NCBI RefSeq assembly: GCF_900091585.1
Contig: NZ_FMHT01000003.1
Coordinates: 4,889,501-4,953,500 of the forward strand
Origin: Micromonospora nigra
GTDB taxonomy: Bacteria; Actinomycetota; Actinomycetes; Mycobacteriales; Micromonosporaceae
DNA: 64,000 bases
Direction of reading: 5' to 3'
Below the pieces are notes generated by a model that saw nothing but the letters and a program-made list of their open reading frames with translations, searched no databases and had not been told where the DNA came from. This document shows, piece after piece, positions 7,742 through 16,892 of the stretch (position 1 is the first letter of the stretch; every line of letters begins with the position of its first letter). The translations under genes were made by a program, and so were the position numbers.

Positions 7742-10147
7742 TCAGCTCCCTCCTGGTGACCACAGGACCGGCCGCACCCGCCCGGCTTGCATGTCCAGCT
7801 CCCAGCCGATGACGCGCCCGGATCCGGTGGTGCCGTCGGGGTGGCGGTGGCCGCGCAGCTCCCAACCCACGTCGTCACCCAGCCGCCAGTCCACACCGAG
7901 GCGCGGGTAGGCGTCCCAGCGGGCATCGATCTGCCAGGTGAGCGCCCCATCCCGCCGTAGCGCCAGCTCAGCCACGGCGTGCGCGTCGAGGGTGTCGGTG
8001 TCGGTGATCGACGTGGAGGGGGTGTACCGGTACTCGTAGCGTGGCCAGCCGGCCAAGATGTCCACGGCCGGCGTCGACTCGGGCCGAGCATCACCCTCGC
8101 CGCTGCTGGTGGCGATGACGTGGTTGGCGCCGCGCCGATCCGAGTAGTCCTCGACCAGGGTGTAGCGGGCATCCGATGCGCCCTGCGACGACCAGCCGGA
8201 CGTCCAGACCGGCGGCTTCGACGCCTCCGCGCCGATGCGGGTTCTCAGCCGCAGGATCTTGGATACGGCGGTGCGGGTGGAGTCGACCCAGTCGAGGTCA
8301 ATCGTCCACTCCGGTCCACCCTCCACCGCCATCAACTCCCGCAACCGCGAGTACACGGTCGCATCAGCGTCGGACGTGTACGTGCGGTCCCGCAACACCC
8401 CGGTCAGCGGTGCGTCCACGGCCAGGCCGATGCCGTCGACCTGCGCGTCGGCGATGAGGCCGGCGGCGATGACCGCCTCATCCTCCTGGATCCACTCGTG
8501 CGCGCCCACGTACCGGCGGTCCAGGTACGCCTCAAGGGTGGCGCACGACAGGTCCAGCCGCCCATCGGTGCCGCCCCGCCGGCTGATTACCGCGCCGGCC
8601 CACTCGGGGACGTCGTTGACCACCGCGACGACCATCGTGACGCCCGGCTGGGTGGCCTCGACCGCGACCGCACCGATCGCGGCCGGGCCGCCGACCGGGA
8701 TGGGGATGGACAGGGACGTGGTCGTGTAGGCGCCGAGGACGCGGGAGACGCGGCCGGTGACGTCGGGCAGCTCGGCGATGACCTGACCGGTGACGAGGTC
8801 GCAGCCCAGCCACCGCACCTGGTCGGCGATCGACGACGGGGTCTGCGGTGGGACCGGCTCCCCACCCGGGTCCGGTGGTGGCTCCGGCTCCGACCCGGTG
8901 AGGACGGTGAAGGTGTGCGCCCGCCAGCGCACCGAGTTGATGTAGCCGGCGCACGTCACATCGATCTGCGACCCGATGTCGGCGATCGTCACGAGGCCGT
9001 ACTGACCGCGCGTCGCCGAGTAGCCGAGGTCGTAGAACTGGGACAAGTTCGACGGCGACGGGGTGGCGTCGACCGGCGCGACGAGGAACATGGGGAAGCC
9101 GCCCCACAGGTTCGACGCGCCGGTGTCGATGCCCATCGCGTGGGTGTCCGCGCCCAGCATCAGCATCCGGTCCAGCCACCCGTAGTCGCCGAACATCTCG
9201 ACGAGTTCGGCCCGCTCGGTCGAGTAGCCGCCCCACGACTGCACGCCCTCGGCGGGGTGCTGCGCCCACCGGATCTGGTGCAGCACCACGAGCAGCTCGG
9301 CGTCAGAGTCGGCGAGCTGTCCGGCCAGCCAGTCCTTCTGCGCCTGGCCGAGCATCGTCTTGGAGGAGGTGTCGGGGTCACTGGCCGGGGAGCGGTAGTA
9401 GCGGGAGTCCGTGGCCACGAACAGCACCCGGCCGACCTGGAACGAGTGGTAGATCGCGCCGGACTCGGGCAGGTCGTAGTGCGGCACCCGCTCCCGATAC
9501 ACCTGCGCCGCGTTGCTCTTGTTGGCGTGGGTGGTGTCCCAGTCAGCGGGCCCACCGTCGTGGTCATCCCAGATGTAGACGAGCTGCCGGTTGCGGTACA
9601 ACGACGCCTGGTTGGGTTGCAGCAGCACGTCGTCGTAGCCGCGCCGGTAGTTGGCGAGGCTCGCCCCGCCGGTGATGCCGTGGTTGCCGCTGCCCAAGTC
9701 GTAGTAGTGCATGTCGCCCAGGTGCGCGGTGAACAGCGGATCGTGGCCGTCCACGTTGGCGAACGCCGGGTGGTTGGACTGCTTGTTGCTGTTGAGGACC
9801 GCACCGACACCCGGACTCGCCGGACTCAGGCCCGCGTCACCGATCGCCGCGAACGTGATCGTTGCCGGCTCACCCAACGGCGGGTGGGTACGAACCCTGC
9901 CCGTCGGCGCGTCCGGCGCTCCGTCCAGTTCCAGCTGCCACCAATACTGCGTGCTGGCGGCCAGTCCCGTGGCGGCGATCGACACGACACCCTCAGCGGT
10001 GGGGACCGCCGGCCCGTAGTAGGCCGGCGACCCGAAACCTGCGTTGTCGGCGACGATCAGCCGCACCGACGACACACCCGACACCCGAGCCCGCACCCAC
10101 GCCGACGAGGGGGTGACCGCACCCACCCAGGCGTTGATGACCGGCAT
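7742..10147 (-). CDS. Tail protein with N-terminal PhoD-type metallophosphatase domain
   Basis: 801 residues in two parts. Residues 1-425 follow the PhoD/alkaline phosphatase D plan: a fibronectin-like start (SSAWVRARVSG), then FAAIGDAG (D104), AHLGDMHYYDL (D145), YIWDDHDGG (D194-D195-H196), VVLHQIRW (H290) and LGADTHA (D334, H336). These are the metal-site motifs of the calcineurin-like/PhoD fold. A Pro-rich linker (about 424-441) leads to a C-terminal region resembling siphovirus gp37-type minor tail proteins (LSIPIPVGGPAA, ATLEAYLDRRYVG, IGWELD). The enzyme would sit on the virion tip and could act on teichoic acids or other surface phosphoesters. The fusion is directly seen; the substrate is inference. 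Confidence 0.75.
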   Translation of the reverse strand: MPVINAWVGAVTPSSAWVRARVSGVSSVRLIVADNAGFGSPAYYGPAVPTAEGVVSIAATGLAASTQYWWQLELDGAPDAPTGRVRTHPPLGEPATITFAAIGDAGLSPASPGVGAVLNSNKQSNHPAFANVDGHDPLFTAHLGDMHYYDLGSGNHGITGGASLANYRRGYDDVLLQPNQASLYRNRQLVYIWDDHDGGPADWDTTHANKSNAAQVYRERVPHYDLPESGAIYHSFQVGRVLFVATDSRYYRSPASDPDTSSKTMLGQAQKDWLAGQLADSDAELLVVLHQIRWAQHPAEGVQSWGGYSTERAELVEMFGDYGWLDRMLMLGADTHAMGIDTGASNLWGGFPMFLVAPVDATPSPSNLSQFYDLGYSATRGQYGLVTIADIGSQIDVTCAGYINSVRWRAHTFTVLTGSEPEPPPDPGGEPVPPQTPSSIADQVRWLGCDLVTGQVIAELPDVTGRVSRVLGAYTTTSLSIPIPVGGPAAIGAVAVEATQPGVTMVVAVVNDVPEWAGAVISRRGGTDGRLDLSCATLEAYLDRRYVGAHEWIQEDEAVIAAGLIADAQVDGIGLAVDAPLTGVLRDRTYTSDADATVYSRLRELMAVEGGPEWTIDLDWVDSTRTAVSKILRLRTRIGAEASKPPVWTSGWSSQGASDARYTLVEDYSDRRGANHVIATSSGEGDARPESTPAVDILAGWPRYEYRYTPSTSITDTDTLDAHAVAELALRRDGALTWQIDARWDAYPRLGVDWRLGDDVGWELRGHRHPDGTTGSGRVIGWELDMQAGRVRPVLWSPGGS

Positions 10148-10148
10148 G

Positions 10149-11249
10149 TCAGGCGATCCAGCGCGTGATGCTGACCCTGCGGTTGGACACGGTGCCCGTG
10201 CCGGCAGTCACCCTGTGCAACAGCTGCACGTTGTAGGCGGCGCCGGCCGTCAGCCCGGTCACGCGGGTGTGGTAGTCGCCCTGCGTCTCGCCGATACTGG
10301 TCGACGAGGTGGTGGGCTTGCGGTAGCGCACCGTCTCCGCGTCGGAGGCCGTTACGATCGGGTTGCCGGAGCCGACAACGTTACCGTCCCGCACCTGCAT
10401 CCCCAGGAAGATCGTTTCATCGCCCGTGGCGGAGATGCGGACCAGCCCACCCCAGGTGATCAGCACCGCCCCCGACGCCGGGGCCACGAAAGACGTGCCG
10501 AATGACGTGCCGGTCTCAAAGCTGGTCGACGTGATCCCGGTAACGTTGCTGCCGGACCCGGCGTAGCCGAGCGCGTACGGCTCGAACGCTGCGGCGTACG
10601 CGGCAGCCGACGCCACCGCCACCCAAGCCGACCCGGACCAGCGGTACAGGGTGTCGTTGTCCCACCGGTCCGCGTACGCACCCTCATGCAGGCCGGTGGT
10701 GGGCAGGTCGCCGGACACCCGCACCGGCAGAATCCCACCCGTCGCCACGACGAACGGGGCGCTGTAGGTGAGCACCGGGTCACCGCCGCCGGTCGCCGGC
10801 ACGTCGATGGTGCCCAGCCGGAACGTGCCGGCGGGGACGGACGGTTCCACCGGTGATCCGGCGGCCGTACCCGTCAGGTACACGGTGTCGGCGTCCCGCT
10901 CACCGGAACCGTCCTCGTCGTTGTCGCGCACCCGCAGCACCACGATGTCCTTGCGGGGCTGCGCGCTGGCGGCCGGCACCGTGTGCGTGTGCGACGGCAG
11001 CTGCACCAGGTACGGGCCCTGCGTCGTGGACGACGCCGGGTACGCGACCGCCTGGAGGTGCTGCACCGTCAGCGTCGTCCCCGACAGGGACAGGGCGTCC
11101 GCGCCCGCCGGATGCACACCGGAGCGGGCCCCGAACCGGTCGGACGTGCCAGCATGCGACAGGACCACGCCCTGGGCGCGACGCAGCTCCGCCGCGGTGT
11201 ACGACGGTGAGCCCCCACTTTCGTTGATCCACAGCGGATCGGCTGCCAT
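10149..11249 (-). CDS. Minor tail protein
   Basis: 366 residues starting MAADPLWINESGG at 11249, where TGATG couples it to the upstream stop. It carries LPSHTHTVPAAS, and the next part (PRKDIVVLRVRDND) resembles baseplate or fibre-base proteins with His-rich caps. A DRWDNDTLYRWSGSAW segment and beta-rich C-terminal repeats suggest a fibre or host-contact module. Placed between the distal tail and PhoD-fusion genes. Confidence 0.6.
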   Translation of the reverse strand: MAADPLWINESGGSPSYTAAELRRAQGVVLSHAGTSDRFGARSGVHPAGADALSLSGTTLTVQHLQAVAYPASSTTQGPYLVQLPSHTHTVPAASAQPRKDIVVLRVRDNDEDGSGERDADTVYLTGTAAGSPVEPSVPAGTFRLGTIDVPATGGGDPVLTYSAPFVVATGGILPVRVSGDLPTTGLHEGAYADRWDNDTLYRWSGSAWVAVASAAAYAAAFEPYALGYAGSGSNVTGITSTSFETGTSFGTSFVAPASGAVLITWGGLVRISATGDETIFLGMQVRDGNVVGSGNPIVTASDAETVRYRKPTTSSTSIGETQGDYHTRVTGLTAGAAYNVQLLHRVTAGTGTVSNRRVSITRWIA

Positions 11250-12106
11250 CACCACCACCCATCCCGCCACAGCACGGTGACCGTGCCGTCGCCCTCTTCC
11301 GCCGCGGCGAACCGCAGCGAGCTTGTCCCTGGTTGCAGCAGCGGGAAATCACCCACCGCCTGGCCGCGCCTACTGGCGGCCAGGTCGCCATTCAGCAGGA
11401 CTGTGCGGGCCTGCGTGTCGATGTCCAGCCACTGCCCGTCCGGCACCGTCAGATCGATCCGCAGCGACGTGGTCACGTCGTCCGGGTCGGTGATGCTGAT
11501 ACGCGGCTGCACGACCGGCCCGTCGACCCGCAGCCTCAGCCCCACCTCGGCGGTGCCCGCGTTGGTCAGCTCGTCGATCCCGCCGGTCTGCGTCGCGCCG
11601 ATGGTGAACGGCGCGGTGAACGGCAGGGTCAGCCCGCCCGTCCACGTCGGCAGCCCGACTGGCCCCACCTCGTGCTCGACCGAGCTGTAGATCATCGGGT
11701 CCAGGGCGACGAACGCGCACCGCACGAAGGCCCGGCCGAGGCCGAGCAGGTCGGTGCGCGGCTCGGCCATCCTCGGCCGCCCCCACAGCAGGTACTCCCG
11801 GCCGCCCAGGCGGAACGTCAGCGGCAAGTCGGTGTGCGACGCCCGAAACGCTGCCGCCAACTGGTGGCGGGCGTCGATCACCGCACCGACGTCGTTCGCG
11901 CCGACGTCGATCAGGACGGTCATCGGCACCACCCGTTCGGCCTGCCATTCCACCCCGGACCAGCCGCCGTGCGCCCACGCCCGCGCGCCGCCCTGGTCGG
12001 CGCGCACCGTGGTCGCGAACGGGTTGGTGTCGTCCATGACCCGGTAGACCGTGCCCGGCCCGAGGACCAGGTCCCGGAGCTGCCACTGCCTCTCGTCGAG
12101 CGCCAT
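11249..12106 (-). CDS. Distal tail (Dit-like) / siphovirus tail component
   Basis: 285 residues starting MALDERQWQLRDLVLGPGTVY at 12106, coupled by TGATG to the tape-measure stop. The order of segments (N-terminal loading domain, then WGRPRMAEP and FVALDPMIYSS, then a galectin-like C-terminal half ending VTVLWRDGWW) is typical of siphovirus distal tail proteins. These form the hexameric adaptor at the tail tip. The position directly after the tape measure supports this. Confidence 0.65.
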   Translation of the reverse strand: MALDERQWQLRDLVLGPGTVYRVMDDTNPFATTVRADQGGARAWAHGGWSGVEWQAERVVPMTVLIDVGANDVGAVIDARHQLAAAFRASHTDLPLTFRLGGREYLLWGRPRMAEPRTDLLGLGRAFVRCAFVALDPMIYSSVEHEVGPVGLPTWTGGLTLPFTAPFTIGATQTGGIDELTNAGTAEVGLRLRVDGPVVQPRISITDPDDVTTSLRIDLTVPDGQWLDIDTQARTVLLNGDLAASRRGQAVGDFPLLQPGTSSLRFAAAEEGDGTVTVLWRDGWW

Positions 12107-14838
12107 CACACCGCCCCATGCATGGCCAGCTCCTGCTCCACCTGCCGCAGGCTGAACCGGTCCGTCCACGCCTGCACCGTCATCGACTCGACGGTGACGC
12201 CGCCCCGGCCGCCGCCGGCACCGCCCGCCGCCGCCGAGGACCCGACCACCGCCAGGCGGGCGCCGGCGTTCGCTGCCTCCAGGGCGGCCCGGTTGCGGCG
12301 GGTTGCCTCCACCGTCGACACCCATTCGCCCCGGGTGCCCCAGAGCGGCACCGCGTCGTACCCGTGAGGGCCCACGATCTCCCCGCCGCCGGCGTACCGG
12401 TTACCGACCGGCCCGCCGAGAGCGTTGAACTCGCGCCGGCCACCCCTGGCGGTCTGCTGTTCAGTGATCAGCCGGGTCCGCACCTCGCGGGGGATCTGCC
12501 GCAGCCAGTCCACGTACGTGCGGATCTGCGACGTCGCCCCCGACAGGCCAGGCGTCTTGATGTGCGTCGCCGCCTGGGACGGGACGTCGTCATACGCCTT
12601 GGCGTAGTCGCGGACCTCGGACTTGGTCAGCCCGGCCTGCGTGGCCTGGCGGACGAACTGGTCACGCAGCTGCTTCGTCTTGGTGGCCAGCTCGTCTGTG
12701 GTCGCGCCGGTCTTGGCGTACTCGACGATCTGCTCCGTGTGCGCCTTGATCAGGCTCCGCACGTTGTCCCGGTTGGTCAGCGCCGCCTCGCTGTTGCCCT
12801 TGAGGCTGCCGCCGTTCTCCTTCGCCGCCTCGGTCATGCGCCTCATCGCCCGCACAGCCGCGTCCTCGGCCTCCTCCAAGCCGAACATGGTGTCGAGGGC
12901 CGCCTTGAGGGCCTTGTCCAGCTCGTCGACACCGGCCGTCAGATCCTCCGCCGCACCGGCGGTCAACCCGAGGCTGGTCGCCAGCTGCCGCGTTGCCGGG
13001 TCCAGATCATCGACGGTCTTGACCTGACCCTGCATCGACTCGGCCAGCTGGTCGTGCAGCTCGCGGGCATTGTCCAGGTCGCCGCCAAGCTCCCGCATCG
13101 CCTCCCGCACCGACGTGGCCGACTTCGTCTGGTCGTTCATCAGGTCCGACACCAGCGACCCGGTCACCTTGTGCTCGTCCAGCTTCGCGTTGACCCGGGC
13201 CACCGCGTCGGCCTCACCGAGGACCGCCTGCGTCAGATCCGCCGCCGAGATGCCCAGCTCTCGCGCCTGGTCGATCACGCCGCGCTTGGTCAGCTCGTTG
13301 GCCACCCACAGCGCCGTGTCGCGTGTGACCGCCCCCGACTGCTCGTCGAGGGTGTCGGTCAGCTCCCGTGCCCGCCCCCGCGCCTCCGCCTGCGTGAGCG
13401 CGAAGCTCGTCAGCAGCACGATCGCCCCACCGATCGCCAGCCCCCACGGCCCGGCGAGGAACGACCCGACCCGGCCCAGCGCGCTGTTCGCCGCCACGGC
13501 GGTCGCGGCCAGCCGGCCTTGCGACGCGGCGAGAGTGTCGATCGCGCCCTTGTACGCGGCGATCTGCGGTACCGCCAGCAGAGCCGCACCGCCCACCAGC
13601 AGCAGCGTCGCCGCGGTGGCCGCCAGGATGGCCAGGACCGCCTGGACCGGGCCGGGCAGGTCCGCCAGCAGCCCACCCAGGTTCCCGACCAGGTCAGCGG
13701 CCTCACCGACGGCCGGTAGGAAAACGTTGCCGATGTCGATCGCGAAGTCGTTGAGCTGGTTACGGGCGATCTGCATCCGCGACTCGACCGTCGCGTACCG
13801 CCGCTCCGCCTCCTCCAGCAAGGCGGTGTTCTCGTCCCAGCCCCGGTTGGCGATGCTCAGCGAGCGGGTCACCAGGTCCCCGGCGCCGGCGAGACGCAGC
13901 AGCGCATCACGGAGCAGGATCTCCGACATGCCCAGGTCGGCGAGCGTCTTGAACACGTCGCCGCCGGCGGCCTGCATCCTGCCCAGGCCCTGAATGAAGG
14001 CGGCGGTGGCGCCGGCCGCGTCTTCCCGGTACGCCTGCGCGTACTGCTCCGCCGACATGCCGGCCAGCTGCGCGAACGTCTCCAGCCGGTCACCGCCGGA
14101 CCGGACGGACTCCTCGATGATGATGAACGCCCGGGAGATCGCGCTACCGCCCGCCTCGGCCATCACACCCACCGACGACAGGGCCGCGGCGTAGCCGAGC
14201 ACGTCCGCCTCGGACATCCGCACGGTCTTGCCGGCGCCGGCGATCCGCAGCGACATGTCGACGATCTCTTGCTCGGTCGTCGCGCTGTTGTTGCCCAGCT
14301 CGACGATCGTGGCGCCCAGGCGGTCGACGTCGTCGGGCGCCGTCTGCATGATGTTCATCAGCCGGGCCAGCGCGAACGCTGCCTCTTCGCTGGTCAGGTT
14401 GGTGGCCACCCCCAGGTCGACCATGACCCGGGTGAAGTCGACGATGTCCTGACGGGCGATACCCAGCTGCCCGGCCGCCGCGGCGACACCCGCGATCTCC
14501 TCGTGGGTCTGCGGCAGGGTGCGGGCCAGCTGCCGCAGCTCGCCCTCCAGCTCGGCAAGCTGCTCTGGGCTGCCGTCGATGACCTTCGCAACGCCGGTCC
14601 ACGCCGACTCCCAGCTGATGGCGGCCCGGGTGGCGATCACGAGCCCGGCCCCGATGGCGGCACCGGCCGCGAGGAACGTGGTGCCGACCTCGTCCATCGC
14701 GGCCTCGACGCGGGCCTGCTCCGCCTCCAGCCTGACCAGCTCCCGCTCCAACGCCCTCGCGCTGGCCTCCGCCGACTTGAAACCCTTCTCGAACTGGCGC
14801 GGGTCGGCGCTGAGCCTGTAGCTGAGATCCTTGTCCAC
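12106..14838 (-). CDS. Tail tape measure protein
   Basis: 910 residues from a GTG at 14838, preceded by a GAGGGGG ribosome site. It opens DKDLSYRLSADPRQFEKGFKSA, then a coiled coil, then the TP901-type tape-measure domain (RIAGAGKTVRMSEADVLGYAA and similar). A hydrophobic stretch near residues 390-425 (VQAVLAILAATAATLLLVGG) would insert in the host membrane on injection. It sets tail length and is the longest intact phage gene here. Confidence 0.85.
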   Translation of the reverse strand: MDKDLSYRLSADPRQFEKGFKSAEASARALERELVRLEAEQARVEAAMDEVGTTFLAAGAAIGAGLVIATRAAISWESAWTGVAKVIDGSPEQLAELEGELRQLARTLPQTHEEIAGVAAAAGQLGIARQDIVDFTRVMVDLGVATNLTSEEAAFALARLMNIMQTAPDDVDRLGATIVELGNNSATTEQEIVDMSLRIAGAGKTVRMSEADVLGYAAALSSVGVMAEAGGSAISRAFIIIEESVRSGGDRLETFAQLAGMSAEQYAQAYREDAAGATAAFIQGLGRMQAAGGDVFKTLADLGMSEILLRDALLRLAGAGDLVTRSLSIANRGWDENTALLEEAERRYATVESRMQIARNQLNDFAIDIGNVFLPAVGEAADLVGNLGGLLADLPGPVQAVLAILAATAATLLLVGGAALLAVPQIAAYKGAIDTLAASQGRLAATAVAANSALGRVGSFLAGPWGLAIGGAIVLLTSFALTQAEARGRARELTDTLDEQSGAVTRDTALWVANELTKRGVIDQARELGISAADLTQAVLGEADAVARVNAKLDEHKVTGSLVSDLMNDQTKSATSVREAMRELGGDLDNARELHDQLAESMQGQVKTVDDLDPATRQLATSLGLTAGAAEDLTAGVDELDKALKAALDTMFGLEEAEDAAVRAMRRMTEAAKENGGSLKGNSEAALTNRDNVRSLIKAHTEQIVEYAKTGATTDELATKTKQLRDQFVRQATQAGLTKSEVRDYAKAYDDVPSQAATHIKTPGLSGATSQIRTYVDWLRQIPREVRTRLITEQQTARGGRREFNALGGPVGNRYAGGGEIVGPHGYDAVPLWGTRGEWVSTVEATRRNRAALEAANAGARLAVVGSSAAAGGAGGGRGGVTVESMTVQAWTDRFSLRQVEQELAMHGAV

Positions 14839-14855
14839 GCAGCGGCCCCCCTCGG

Positions 14856-15173
14856 TCAGTCGCGGCGCTCCAGGCGCACGTACGTGCCGCCACCGAGCGG
14901 CTTGTCCTTGATCCGGTCCCGCTCGGCCTCCAGGACCTCGCAGCCCCGACAGCGGGCAACCGCCGCGGTGTACGCGTGCTGGTGGCCGCCGTGCTCCGCC
15001 GACCACTCGTCGGGCCTGGTGCCGCACGACCGGCACCGCGTCCGGTCCCGCACGTACTGCCAGATCGCCTTGTCCCGGTCGTCCTTCGACCAGGCCAGGA
15101 ACGTCGAGTGCGGGATCTGGTAGGCGCGGCAGACGTCCAGCTCCAGCGCTAGCTGCGGGTCGTCGTCCAACCT
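14856..15173 (-). CDS. Tail assembly chaperone, frameshifted C-terminal part (T-like)
   Basis: This 105-residue segment is reached from the upstream frame by -1 slippage on C CCA AAA (15173-15179) and has no good start of its own. It continues RLDDDPQLALELDVCRAYQI and contains CRSC and CRGC pairs 39 residues apart, a possible zinc site. In siphoviruses (lambda G/GT and relatives) the frameshifted fusion chaperones tail tube assembly on the tape measure. The gene lies exactly between the first chaperone and the tape measure. Confidence 0.75.
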   Translation of the reverse strand, partial: RLDDDPQLALELDVCRAYQIPHSTFLAWSKDDRDKAIWQYVRDRTRCRSCGTRPDEWSAEHGGHQHAYTAAVARCRGCEVLEAERDRIKDKPLGGGTYVRLERRD

Positions 15174-15697
15174 TTTGGGAGCACCACCGGCTCCGCCGCG
15201 CGGCCGGTCAGGTTGATCGCCATGCACGCCGCCCACAGGCCGCGCACCTCGCCGGCCGACATCCGGGTGCCGAGCATGCTCGCCCAGTCGTCCGGCGACA
15301 TGCCGGCGTCCGGAGCGGAGGCGGCCAGCAGCGCCGGCTGGAACGTCTCGACGTTCCAGGCTGGCCACGGCGGCACCGGATCACCCGCCGCCCGGGCCTT
15401 CTCCCGGGCCACCTTCGCCTCCGCCATCTGCGCCTCGGTCGGCGGATGCTCGGCGGTCAGCGTCTCCACCGTCACCGTGCCGGACAGCGGCAGCGCCCGC
15501 AGCACGATCGTCTCGTAGCAGCCGTCCAGCTCCGCCTGTGCGGCGTCGACCTCGGCCAGGGCCTCGTCGAGGCCCCGCTCGGCGAGCCGCGCCTGCCGGG
15601 CCGCCGCCGCCGCCCGCTCCAGCCGCTGGCGGGCCTGCTCGGCCCCGTCGACGTCGACGAGCAGCCGGTACGGCAACGTGGGGCGGGAGCGGCCCAT
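15149..15697 (-). CDS. Tail assembly chaperone (G-like)
   Basis: 182 residues, ATG at 15697 with GGGAG seven bases upstream. The N-terminus (GRSRPTLPYRLLVDVDGAEQA) leads to an Ala-rich helix. The C-terminal part (MSPDDWASMLGTRMSAGEVRGL) is the helical chaperone core. It terminates 24 bases after a slippery heptamer, so most ribosomes make this 182-residue form and a minority the 280-residue fusion. Confidence 0.75.
   Translation of the reverse strand: MGRSRPTLPYRLLVDVDGAEQARQRLERAAAAARQARLAERGLDEALAEVDAAQAELDGCYETIVLRALPLSGTVTVETLTAEHPPTEAQMAEAKVAREKARAAGDPVPPWPAWNVETFQPALLAASAPDAGMSPDDWASMLGTRMSAGEVRGLWAACMAINLTGRAAEPVVLPKGWTTTRS
15173..15179 (-). other. Programmed -1 ribosomal frameshift site
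   Basis: On the minus strand the frame reads CTC CCA AAA GGT, which contains the heptamer C CCA AAA of the X XXY YYZ type. Slipping back one base joins VVLPK to RLDDDPQ in the downstream frame. Position in the tail chaperone pair matches the lambda-type frameshift rule. Confidence 0.8.
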
Positions 15698-15729
15698 CAG
15701 CCGCTCCCGCTGCCTGCTCTTGCCCACGA

Positions 15730-16230
15730 TCAGGACGCCGGGCCCGGCACGACGACGTCCTCGGCCCAGTCGTTGATCGCGAAGTCCACCATGACGCGGG
15801 CGCCCTCGCTGCCGGCGACGTCCACTGACGGGGTCACCGCGCTGACCTCGACGGCGAACACCCGCATCGACTGGCCGGCGACGTCGCCGCCGTCGAGGAT
15901 CACGATGTGCGTGCGGTCGCCGCGCTGGATGACCGTCCGCACGTCCTCGGTGTCCTGCGAGGCGTAGAAGCTGATCTGCGCGTCGCCGGGGTTGATGCGG
16001 CCGGAGATCCTGCCCGTCTTGCGGGTGCCCAGGTCCGGCACGGCAACCCGGTCGGTGGACACCTCCCACCCGGTCAGCGCGGCGATCTCCGGCGTCAGGT
16101 CCACCGACGTCTCGTGGTCGAGCTCGTCGCGCTCGGGCGCGGCCAGGTCGACGATGTCCGGCACCAGGTAGACGGCGGTGACCTCGGGACTGATGTAGCG
16201 CTGCGTCGTCGGCAGAGGCTGCGGGGCCAT
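15730..16230 (-). CDS. Major tail (tube) protein
   Basis: 166 residues, beta-rich, starting MAPQPLPTTQRYISPEVTAVYLV. It lies immediately upstream of the chaperone pair, the usual site of the siphovirus tube protein that stacks as hexamers. Segments such as DVAGSEGARVMVDFAINDW are consistent with a tube fold. No direct motif; called mainly from gene order. Confidence 0.65.
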   Translation of the reverse strand: MAPQPLPTTQRYISPEVTAVYLVPDIVDLAAPERDELDHETSVDLTPEIAALTGWEVSTDRVAVPDLGTRKTGRISGRINPGDAQISFYASQDTEDVRTVIQRGDRTHIVILDGGDVAGQSMRVFAVEVSAVTPSVDVAGSEGARVMVDFAINDWAEDVVVPGPAS

Positions 16231-16239
16231 GTTCTCTCC

Positions 16240-16668
16240 TCAGTTGAATCCGTGGCGTCGGGCCGCAGCCTCGACCACCTTGACGATCTCCTCGCGGACC
16301 GCTGCCCGCTTGGCCTGGGCGGCCGGCTCCAGGAACGGCCTGGTCCGCTGCGCATACCAGCGGTCCCGGTTGCCGAAAAACGGGTGCCGGAAGACGTTGC
16401 TGCCGGTGATGCCCTCGTACGGGCGGGCGTGCGGCGCCTTCTTCCGGTTGACGGTGATGACCACGCCCTGGGCGCCGCGCCCGTACAGCACCTTGACCTT
16501 GATGGCGCGGGGGATCCGCGACGACCAGGAGGCGCGCCCGCGGGCATCCTGGGCGACCCGCTCACCGACCGCCTTGAGGGCCGGCCGCAGGTCACGGCGG
16601 ACATCACGGGGGATCTGCCGCAGGTCGACCACCACCCGGCCGAACGCATCTCGACCAACAGCAGGCAC
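16240..16668 (-). CDS. HK97 gp10-like tail-completion / head-tail closure protein
   Basis: 142 residues. The pattern LRPALKAVGERVAQDARGRASW, then RIPRAIKVKV, and PHARPYEGI...FRHPFFGNRDRWYAQRTRPFLEPA matches the HK97 gp10 family of minor tail/completion proteins, where a His-Pro-rich turn precedes PFL. It sits between the tail-terminator-like gene and the tube gene. Confidence 0.65.
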   Translation of the reverse strand: MPAVGRDAFGRVVVDLRQIPRDVRRDLRPALKAVGERVAQDARGRASWSSRIPRAIKVKVLYGRGAQGVVITVNRKKAPHARPYEGITGSNVFRHPFFGNRDRWYAQRTRPFLEPAAQAKRAAVREEIVKVVEAAARRHGFN

Positions 16669-16709
16669 GATCAGTCACCTCCTGGCGTCAGGTTGCTACC
16701 GTCCAGCGG

Positions 16710-16892
16710 ATGACCGAGCCGACCGGACGCCGGATTCCCAACGCGCCGCTGGCCGCCGCCTGCCTGCTGTCCGGGCTGGCCGCTTTCCTGTCCTTCGTCT
16801 GCGGGGCAGAGGTGCTCGGCTGGATCCTCACCGTCGTCTGCGTCGCGACGGCGATCTGGTGGCTCAGCCCCGGTGACGCCAGGCGAGGGTGA
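16710..16892 (+). CDS. Small two-helix membrane protein on the + strand (tentative)
   Basis: 60 residues with two hydrophobic helices (AAACLLSGLAAFLSFVCG and LGWILTVVCVATAIWWL). It runs opposite to the late operon and overlaps the end of the next minus gene by 29 bases. It fills an otherwise empty 195-base gap. No clear ribosome site, so it is tentative; a moron-type gene is possible. Confidence 0.35.
   Translation: MTEPTGRRIPNAPLAAACLLSGLAAFLSFVCGAEVLGWILTVVCVATAIWWLSPGDARRG

Noticed and set aside
7979..10168. 729-codon open frame on the + strand across the PhoD-tail fusion
   Set aside because: Antisense shadow of the clear minus-strand gene; no motifs and Arg/Val/Gly-rich composition typical of such shadows.
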